The position numbers and the translations under genes were made by a program. A stretch of 64,000 nucleotides of DNA. Origin: Fragilaria crotonensis. Lineage: Eukaryota > Bacillariophyta > Fragilariophyceae > Fragilariales > Fragilariaceae. Below the pieces are notes generated by a model. That model did not search any database, was not told the origin of the DNA, and saw nothing but the letters and a program-made list of their open reading frames with translations. The stretch lies in NCBI GenBank assembly GCA_022925895.1, contig JAKSYS010000340.1:1-64000 (forward strand), given 5' to 3'. This document shows, one piece after another, positions 54,852 to 64,000 of the stretch (within the stretch, counting starts at the first letter, position 1; each line of letters begins with the position of its first letter).

Positions 54852-56576
54852 ATGTCGTCCCTGCTCTCAGATGCCGACCAGGGGAGGATGCTGTTGATCA
54901 GAGATTCCGATTATGGCGATCCCGCCAAGGTTCGTGCCCTGTTGCGAAATGGGAACGATTTAAATCGTCTGAATACTATCTTGGGTAAAACAGCCCTTAC
55001 TATGGCATGTGATGCCATGGGCAATTTGGAGGTACTTCGCGAGTTGTTGAAACACGACAAGGTCGATGCGAACTGCCCTGATGGAGCGGGCGAGAGGGCC
55101 CTCATCGTGGCATGTAGGAGTGGCAACTTGGACGCCGTTCGCGAGCTTTTAAAACATGACAAAGTGGATTTGAACCGCCAGGGTTGTAGAGCCTTGTTAA
55201 TAGCGCGCGATGATGGAAATGTGGATATAGTTGGCGAGTTGTTGAAACGAGACGATTTCAACGTGAACCACGTGTATCAAGATGGTGACACAGTCCTAAC
55301 AATGGTGTGCGACATGAACAATTCGGATATTATTCGCGAGTTATTGAAACACGACAAATTCGATATAAACCTCAGAAATTATGAACGGCGCACAGCCCTG
55401 ATGACACTTGTATCGTGCCACACGAATTATGACATTGTTCGCATGTTGTTGAAACACGACAATGTGAACGTGAACGTCCAAGATATATATGGTGACACTG
55501 CCCTGGCAATCGCGTGCAGCAGTCCGAACAATTTGGAAATAATTCGCGATGTGTTGAAGCTTGAGGATGTGGACGTGAACTGCCTTAATAACCATTGCGA
55601 GACCCCCCTTATCATGGCCAGCTCGAGGGGTCACTTGGAGGCTGCTCGCGAATTGTTGAAACTTGACACGGTGGATGTGAACTGGCGCGATCGAGATGGT
55701 CGTACAGCCCTGACAAGGGCGTGCGTTGTAGGCAAACGTAGGGTACTGTACGAGTTGTTAAAGCACGACAAGGTGGATCTGAACGTCCAGGATAGCAACG
55801 GTCACACAGCCATGACAATGGCGTGCGAAATGAACGATTTTGATACTGTTCGCAGATTGTTGATGCACGACAAAGTTGACGTCAACCTCAGAGATCGTAG
55901 AGGGAGAGCAGCTCTGGCAATCGCCTCCAGTGCTGAAAATTGGCGGATGGTTTCCTTGTTGTTGCGACATCCTGATGTGAACGTGAACGGCAACAATGAA
56001 CTTGGCGAGACAGCCCTTATGATTGCCAGCTCGATGGGTCACTTGGAGTCTATTCGTGAGTTGTTGACACACTGCAACCCAGTGGATGTGAACTGCCAGG
56101 ATCGAAGTGGCCGCACAGCCCTGATAAGGGCGTGCAGTGCAGGCAATATGGAGGTAATTCGCGAGCTGTTGCAACATGACGAGATTGATGTGAATGTCAA
56201 AGATCGTAAAGGTCGAACTGCCTTTTACTGGGCGAGTCGCAATAACCATTGGGATCTTATTGATATATTGCTTGAATACGACGTGGTGGATGTCGACGCC
56301 AAAGGTGCACACGGCAACACGGCCCTTATCTGGGCATGTCTCATGGGAAGGTTGGACGTTGTTTGCAAGCTGTTGAAAGTTGGGAGGGTGGATACGAGCA
56401 TCAGGAATCAAGCAGGATCGACTGCTCTGGATGTTTCTCGAAATCTCGAATTGATTGAAATCGCTGCATGTCTAGATGAACATGACAAGTCTTGCTTACG
56501 CCAGAAATCGGAAGCGAAGATCATGCAAGAAGGTGTCGAATTGGAGAGAATGAAGAAGAAGAGCCGTCGAGGGTAG
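54852..56576 (+). CDS. Ankyrin-repeat protein, copy 3 (intact, 574 residues)
   Basis: Single exon from the ATG at 54852 (MSSLLSDADQGRMLLIRDSDY). Sixteen ankyrin repeats fill residues 15-545, for example GKTALTMACDAMGNLEVLRE, GDTVLTMVCDMNNSDIIRE, GRTALTRACVVGKRRVLYE and GNTALIWACLMGRLDVVCK. A charged tail (RQKSEAKIMQEGVELERMKK, then KSRRG) closes it. There are no signal peptide, membrane segments or catalytic domain, so it is a soluble binding protein with unknown partner. The repeats are unusually alike (LLKHDKVDVN recurs), which favours repeat gain and loss; copies 1 and 2 differ in repeat number. It converges with the PrsW-like gene, whose stop lies 465 bases away. Confidence 0.88.
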   Translation: MSSLLSDADQGRMLLIRDSDYGDPAKVRALLRNGNDLNRLNTILGKTALTMACDAMGNLEVLRELLKHDKVDANCPDGAGERALIVACRSGNLDAVRELLKHDKVDLNRQGCRALLIARDDGNVDIVGELLKRDDFNVNHVYQDGDTVLTMVCDMNNSDIIRELLKHDKFDINLRNYERRTALMTLVSCHTNYDIVRMLLKHDNVNVNVQDIYGDTALAIACSSPNNLEIIRDVLKLEDVDVNCLNNHCETPLIMASSRGHLEAARELLKLDTVDVNWRDRDGRTALTRACVVGKRRVLYELLKHDKVDLNVQDSNGHTAMTMACEMNDFDTVRRLLMHDKVDVNLRDRRGRAALAIASSAENWRMVSLLLRHPDVNVNGNNELGETALMIASSMGHLESIRELLTHCNPVDVNCQDRSGRTALIRACSAGNMEVIRELLQHDEIDVNVKDRKGRTAFYWASRNNHWDLIDILLEYDVVDVDAKGAHGNTALIWACLMGRLDVVCKLLKVGRVDTSIRNQAGSTALDVSRNLELIEIAACLDEHDKSCLRQKSEAKIMQEGVELERMKKKSRRG

Positions 56577-57040
56577 TTAATACCATGATGCAAGCCAACA
56601 GGGGCGTGGTCGGTCGCGAGGTTTAGCTTCTTGGAGGGGCAGACCTTGTAGGAAGACTTTCATCATGAACAAGAGAATGCGTTCGTTAAATAGATGGTGC
56701 ATTGTTGCATGACTAACAATAGGTTTGCAACTCATTCAACCTTTTGATCAAGTCAAATATACCTCTTCCCAAGTAATGGAGGTGACGAATCGATACGCCA
56801 TCAATGGGATCCCTCTGTATAGGTGATTTACTTGGACAATCCTTTGAAATCGTCCTTGGTTGAGAAGGTCGACCTTTTGACACTGCACCAAAGTACTCGC
56901 AAACATCCAAGTCAACTGTGGATGGTACTTGCGAAACGCCTTTGCAGTTGCTGACGGGGTTCAAAAAGTAAACATCCCAATGCTGCGTGGTACAATGGAA
57001 AAGGCAGTAATCTAGAAAAGCATGTCTACAAACGCATGAG

Positions 57041-60000
57041 TTATTTCTTGTCCTTGGTCTTCTTCAGCATCTCCGCCGCCGCCAGTTCGGCCGAAAAGGC
57101 CGCTTGCTTTCCAGCATAGGTCGTTGTTCGTTTCCGTGCTTGGCGACTCACAAGGTAATAGTTTTTAATACAATACCCCAACACTCGTCCAAGAAGAACC
57201 AACCACATGAGTTTGGCAAACCCCTTATTGATTAACTGCGGCAATGTAGAATCATCGGCTGCGTTCCATGGTGACAATTGCATTTCCGACCATGGCGTTG
57301 CGGAATTCCACTTGAAGAGTGGTTTCATGCCCCGCAAGTTGGCCATGCCATGAATCAGCACGGCCGGAACGAGCATTTGCCACTGGGCCATGTTAACGCC
57401 CAACACATCGCGCTTGGCCAAGGCTAGGGCTGTCATGGTGCCGCACAATTCTTGAATAGGGAATGCGCCGCGAAGAAAGGCGTACAAGGACTTGTTGGAA
57501 TGACCCTTCTTGGTGTACATGAGGATGCGACGGGAACTGTCGCAAAGCTTCATCCCGAGACTGACGGCGAGCATGTGAGTCACGTAGGAGTTGATATTTG
57601 TGACATCTTGATCTCCGGGATTCTTGGACGCAGCTTCGGCGACTCGCCGTTTGCGCTTTTTCTTGGAATTTTTGCCGGTCGCGGAAGCCTTCGTGAGCCA
57701 ATGGAAGTTTCGAGGCAGGCGAACACTGAGCTGCAAGATCTTTAATTTGACATATTCCTCGATAATGGGACTTGACACACAGCTTGATAAAAAGTCCGCC
57801 GCGAAGAGAGTGATTCGTTTCGGACGATATTTGCTTTCTCTCAATACCCACGGCAGCACCAACGTCGGAACCTTGGGAGACAGCTTGAAAATGTTGCGCT
57901 CCCAGATAACAAAGACGCCAAGGCGAACCGCTGTCGTCATCAATATCTCCAATACAAACGCCAATGCATAGCCCACTGTGAAGGACGTATAGAAGGAGGT
58001 AATCTGTTGATAATGTTAGGTATCATCCGTTGCAATCAATCGTATACACTCCACAGCATCAAGCATCAATGTCAGTGCAGACAGCAGACGTACCACTGAA
58101 TTGATATCATTTTCTCGTGCATCACAAACGAGCAAAAAGTTGGTCATCGGAACGATGGTACAAAGGGCAACGAGACGAAGATTGTCATAGAAATGGCGAT
58201 TGTACTCGGAGAGTGGCTGCAAGTTGCGTGGCGACACGGCACAGTACGCGAGTGTAGCAACGCTGACAAACAAGAGCGACAGTTTCTGTATCGAATCAAA
58301 GTTGATGCGCGAGGTGGCTTCCGCCAATGTTATGGGCTGTGGTGAAAAGGATCATGTTAGAATCAGTCGACTCGTCGTTCTCAATTTTCAAGTAATTCCA
58401 TAACTCACCACTTCGGGAACGACAATCAGTTGCTGCTGCTCGAACGGTGTAGCCGTTTCCGCGACTTTAGTTGCAGCATGCGCATGACTTGGTGGTACCT
58501 GTAGTCGCTGTTGTGGATAGCCCCAGGCAGCTGCATACTGCGTGGCCAACATCTGCTGCTGCAGCTGCTGCGGATTGGAGTATAGTTGTTGTTGTGGCTG
58601 CTGCTGCTGCTGCCCCTTGTGGTAGGGTGGCATAGGGCTGCTGTTGGTGCGGTTGCTGCACATTTGAATATGCTTGCTGTTGTTGAGAAGTGTAATAGGG
58701 CATGTAAGGCGGATATCCTGGACCGTATGATCCCACGAATGGATCAGTGGGCTGTTGTGGATGGTTGGGAGGAGGAAACTGTTGGCCATTTGAGTTTGGG
58801 TAGCCATATTGCTGGTGTTGTTGCTGCTGCTGATGTTGTGGAAGGTATAGATCGGGACGAGGTTGATTATTGTAGCCCCAACTCGAAAGTGGTGGAGCAA
58901 CCAGTGGTTGGAGTTGTTGTGGTAGTTGGTGCGGTGAAGGAGGAATGATTGTGGGTGCCTGTAGGGCTTCTCCGGAATCCGAACTTTCACCTTCCGCATC
59001 ACTCATGTAGACTGGTAAATTGGGCAATGTGTAGCCGAGTCCATCATCCGTGTCCGTCATGCCATCGTGTTCATCGTCCGAGGACGAACCTGGCTGTATC
59101 AGTAACTGCTGCTCCAAGCGTCGTCGTTCTTCATCTGCACGCCGTTGCATTTGCTGCATCTTTTTTGTATTTGCTACGATCCTTACTTGTCCAGAGAGGA
59201 CGGACTGCATCTTGTTCTTGATTATTCTGTTGAGGAGCAGGCGGCTGTGTTTGTCGTTGGTTTTGATTGTTCGTTGCCTGCACCGCGGCAACATTACTGC
59301 TGGTCGTTAGTTCGTCGGGGGTGGGAGGCAGTTGTTGGCTTTGATACGGGTGAGCGGGTGGCAAATCCAAGTCTTTCTCAAACATGATTGGTTGTTGTGC
59401 ATTCTGAGGTCCGTTTGCATCAAGATCTTGTTGGTAAAGATATTGAGGAGGTAGTTCTGGAGGTGGGTCGAGCCTTCGGTGGTTGAACGGGTGGTCCGGT
59501 GGAATTGGGTCTCGCGCCGTATTTTCATCAGGTTTTAACGTGGGTGTTGCAGTTGCGACAAATGGATGTTGTCGTTGCTGATTGTGGTTCTGGTGCTGCT
59601 GATGATTTGATGCCGACGTTGGTAGAGGGAAATTGATATCGTCACCACGTGAGGTTGCACTCTTCGTTGTCATGTAGTCTGTCTCGTCCAGCATCTGTTG
59701 CAATTTCTTAAGAGTTTGCAAAGGTTGCGATGCAGTAGGATTGCCATCTTGATCTGTAGGATTTGTTCCATGGATGTTGGATTCGTCCGTCATGATCTCC
59801 TCCTCCGCAATGCCATCCGCCTGCGACCATTCTCCCGGTGCCGGGTTTGCGTTCAACTCGTGCTCACGTTCATTGAATTCACCTAATATCGGTTGTTGTG
59901 ACTGTCCGATAGATGTGTCACCATTTGCGATTGGTTGTATGTTGGATGAAGGCGTGATTTCGATCGAAGCATCAGTCCGTTGTAATGATAGTGATGACGG

Positions 60001-60057
60001 CACCATGATGAGGAATCCCACGAGCAGCAAGCCCACACGCGATGGAAATTGTACCAT
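57041..60057 (-). CDS. PrsW-like intramembrane protease with long Gln/Pro-rich N-terminus
   Basis: Start ATG 60057 (MVQFPSRVGLLLVGFLIMVP, a signal peptide or anchor). Residues 25-540 are low-complexity Gln, Pro and Asn-rich with a short RRADEERRRLEQQ coiled coil. Introns at 58337-58408 and 57976-58047, both 72 bases, precede the membrane part. This holds several hydrophobic segments, SSPIIEEYVKLKIL (the EExxK motif of PrsW peptidases), AFPIQELCG and VLIHGMANLRG (HxxxN motif). PrsW relatives cut membrane proteins inside the bilayer. The family's second-motif His appears replaced by Gln (PIQE), so activity is uncertain. Two one-base slips, at an A-run near 59167 and a G-run near 58613, break exon 1; they look like sequencing indels. 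Length would be about 955 residues. Confidence 0.7.
58580..58860 (-). repeat. CAG/CAA-rich tract coding poly-Gln
   Basis: Runs of CAG and CAA codons (GCTGCTGCTGCTG on the plus strand near 58600 and TGTTGCTGCTGCTG near 58820) inside the protease gene. Such tracts are prone to length change. Confidence 0.7.
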
Positions 60058-60658
60058 GATTTGCAAAATGACTTTTAAGGATTGTCTGTACAATGTTCCA
60101 ATGTTCTAACACTACGATATCACAATCATCCTCCTGGAGTACAATAGTTCAGCATCACTCTCTAGACTCTAGACTATCATCAATGATACGAAGAGGTCGA
60201 TGAATGTGCTTTTTTGTCACGTGTTTGCTGTGAGCATTTGACAGTGCTTGTACAAGTACTGCTACTACTCAGATTTCGTCGTTCTCGGACTTTTCAACTG
60301 TTTGAGTCTCGTGAACGACATGAACACCACTTGCCCACCGCGACATGACTCGGAAATACTGACATTACTCCATGCTGCATAGTAGAATACTGAATACTAC
60401 TACTACATAAAAATCTACGTGCACTACAGTACACCGCTACCATGTGGTCTGTCAACATCCGGCATCGGGGGCAAGTTTTGAAAACGGCGCGCCCAAGATT
60501 TCGCGCCACTCCGTTCCACCCTCCGAATTGACGTGGATTGACAATTGGTGCTATTTGTTGTTTGCCCTTCCTCTTCCTTTGTGTGATATCAGAGGACTAT
60601 AAGTTCCTGTTGTTGAGCGTTCATCCTCCAAAACAAGACAGCAGCCATCAAGCTTCAC
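60058..60658. promoter_or_regulatory. Divergent promoter region of the PrsW-like and DHFR-TS genes
   Basis: 600 bases between two divergent ATGs. No open frame is credible. It contains an E2F-like site at 60499-60507 near the DHFR-TS side. Confidence 0.5.
60499..60507 (+). promoter_or_regulatory. E2F-like site TTTCGCGCC
   Basis: Perfect match to the E2F consensus TTTSGCGC, about 150 bases before the DHFR-TS ATG, with a second GC-palindrome GGCGCGCC 12 bases upstream. E2F sites control S-phase nucleotide genes, including DHFR and TS, in animals and plants. Confidence 0.5.
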
Positions 60659-62427
<1,769 letters not shown>

Positions 62428-62700
62428 AAAGGGTAGCACGTTGTGTTGAGATGATTATGGCACTCGTGGCAAACATCGTAACAGATTCGTTTTCAACCAT
62501 GTAATGCAGTACATCCCTGGAAACTGCATTGTTATCATCATATCACATGCCACAGAACTTTAACAAGACGCCCCTAGACCAACAGACGATTTCCATCTAG
62601 AAATGAACAATCCATGACAAAATGAGATAGGGCGTGGTGTACAAAGTGCTTTCTAGAGTATATTGACAATGCCTGCTCTATCATAAATGCATATATATAA
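62428..62700. other. Short convergent spacer
   Basis: 273 bases between the DHFR-TS stop and the stop of the minus-strand CER-like gene; no gene. Confidence 0.6.
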
Positions 62701-64000
62701 CTAATGGATAGCCCTGTTTCGCAAGCCATAGGAAAGAGCCTTCTTCCACATGACTTCCACGTCATCTAAGTTGATGTCTCCAATTTCGTCCGTGTCGCGC
62801 TTGTCGGCCATGTTCAACAAACATCCGGCGTGACAAGGGTAGATGTGATTTTCGTCGTGACTCATACATACGTCAAAGTGTCCCTTGAGGAAGGCGCTGC
62901 TGCTCGTATCAGTCATTTGGAGCAGTCCAATTTGAATGTGTTGGATCAATGGGCAGACCTTCTTGACGTTGATGGGGAAGAATGGGACCGTGTAGTCCAG
63001 AATAAGCCGTGTTTTGTAATGGTTTTCGCTTCCTTCAAAGGCTTTGGCGTATTTGTGTCCATAATAGAACTTTCCCACCACCACAACCTTGTAGTCGACA
63101 ATGTCTCCTAGGTTGCTGGTGTACGAGATGTTGGGATGCTTCATTGCGTGGTATCTGGAGTAGATACGAATCTTCAAGTTGGGTCTGTTTTTCAGTAGCA
63201 ATTGGCAGACGGCAGTTCCGACCTTGCCGTTCGCTCCAATGAAGAACAGCTCGTTCAGGTCAGGAATGTCCGCAATTTGGTGGTACACGGACGCCGTCGT
63301 CATGGTGTCACCGGTCCAAACGCGAATATTCTTGTCCTTGAGGTACGGGTCATTCTTGACTAGCTCCACTATTTCAACTCCTCCGTCGTTGAGTTGCTTC
63401 ATTTTATTCAAATTCCCTAGGCCAAAGCACTGGGTGTTGCATTTTTTGTGCTGGTCTCTCATCAGTTGGATGATGTCTCGATTGATGGCAGCATAGTTCT
63501 TGGGCGACATGTAGTCCCACGGACTCCTCACTATGCACATGACGCGTCCAATGTACTTCTGTTGCACCAAGAAACGGGAACAGGAATAGCTTGAAATGAA
63601 CAATCGCGAAAACAAGCAGATGAGGTGCATCAGAAAGAACTCCAATGCGATCGGCAAAAAGGAGCGACGGTACGTATCGTAGATGTTGTAGATCGACCAC
63701 TCCGGGCACGTGAGAAGGTGTCCGAGGCCTCCATTGTGACCGATGAAGACAACGTCTTGTTGCTTTGGCGGCAGCAGGTTGTCCGCCGGTTTTGAGTACT
63801 CGCGTGCCGTTCCAAAGAGGTAGTCCCAAATTGGCATGAAGAGCGCATAGTTAGCGTTAAAGTAGAAGTGGTGACCGAGGTGGTACTCAGGGGTGTAGAA
63901 CAAGTATTTGAGGGGAGAATACTTGTGTGTCATCGCCCAATGACGTATGCGGACATTGGTGTGTCCCCAGGCGTTGATGGCATCAAAGAGGATCAAATAT
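62701..64000 (-). CDS. CER1/CER3 (WAX2)-like protein, 3' part, runs off the window
   Basis: Stop at 62701-62703 and open to the right edge (about 432 codons visible). The visible N-terminal part keeps the end of a fatty-acid-hydroxylase-type domain, EYHLGHHFYFNANYALFMP and WDYLFGT, with its clustered His. The C-terminal part has a Rossmann-like LFFIGANGKVGTAVCQLL and the WAX2 C-terminal signature PCHAGCLLN followed by DVEVMWKKALSYGL. In plants CER1 and CER3 together turn very-long-chain acyl-CoA into alkanes in the endoplasmic reticulum. The role in a diatom-like alga is not established. The upstream His boxes and start lie outside the window. Confidence 0.85.
   Translation of the reverse strand, partial: YLILFDAINAWGHTNVRIRHWAMTHKYSPLKYLFYTPEYHLGHHFYFNANYALFMPIWDYLFGTAREYSKPADNLLPPKQQDVVFIGHNGGLGHLLTCPEWSIYNIYDTYRRSFLPIALEFFLMHLICLFSRLFISSYSCSRFLVQQKYIGRVMCIVRSPWDYMSPKNYAAINRDIIQLMRDQHKKCNTQCFGLGNLNKMKQLNDGGVEIVELVKNDPYLKDKNIRVWTGDTMTTASVYHQIADIPDLNELFFIGANGKVGTAVCQLLLKNRPNLKIRIYSRYHAMKHPNISYTSNLGDIVDYKVVVVGKFYYGHKYAKAFEGSENHYKTRLILDYTVPFFPINVKKVCPLIQHIQIGLLQMTDTSSSAFLKGHFDVCMSHDENHIYPCHAGCLLNMADKRDTDEIGDINLDDVEVMWKKALSYGLRNRAIH

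Noticed and set aside
58586-59310. Plus-strand frames opposite the Gln/Pro-rich region
   Set aside because: CAG/CAA tracts read in antisense give open LLLLPL-type frames; spliced minus-strand continuity with the PrsW-like core is convincing.

Overview
The window looks like nuclear DNA of a photosynthetic stramenopile, most likely a diatom. Pointers are a fused dihydrofolate reductase-thymidylate synthase, short GT-AG introns of about 70-120 bases, a small secreted protein with a diatom-style plastid targeting motif, Ty1/copia pol genes of the type common in diatoms, and a stramenopile-type DDE transposon. The assignment rests on gene content read by eye, not on a database search.

Layout. 1-27.5 kb is almost all mobile DNA: a worn IS630/Tc1-like DDE transposon (0.6-3.7 kb), three kinds of short AT-rich repeat, a hAT remnant (5.2-5.8 kb), a tyrosine-recombinase retroelement with split direct repeats (6.5-14.0 kb), two Ty1/copia remnants (15.7-21.5 kb) and a Mutator-like (MULE) transposon of 5.1 kb (22.3-27.5 kb). 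The MULE has 42-base terminal inverted repeats and a huge internal foldback made of hairpin-forming units. 27.7-40.7 kb is a gene island: a three-exon mitochondrial dehydrogenase kinase (PDK family), an acidic conserved-looking protein, a small plastid- or secretory-targeted protein, an S-adenosylmethionine-dependent methyltransferase, and a secreted Cys-rich protein with a Pro/Thr stalk plus a decayed paralogue 3 kb away. A 155-base MITE at 31.2 kb carries the same ends as the MULE.

40.9-43.4 kb is non-coding and holds a tandem duplication of about 630 bases. 43.4-57.5 kb is a segmental triplication. Each unit is an ankyrin-repeat gene on the + strand followed, convergently, by a PrsW-like intramembrane protease gene on the - strand. 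Only the third unit keeps a whole ankyrin gene (54852-56576) and the full protease gene (57041-60057); the first is split by a 4.2 kb LINE with a clear 17-base target duplication. 60.5-64 kb holds DHFR-TS (head to head with the protease gene, with an E2F-like site upstream) and the 3' part of a CER1/CER3-like wax or alkane-synthesis gene that runs off the right edge.

In the host genes and the LINE, many frame breaks fall in short homopolymers. Some 'broken' genes may therefore be base-calling artefacts and not true pseudogenes.
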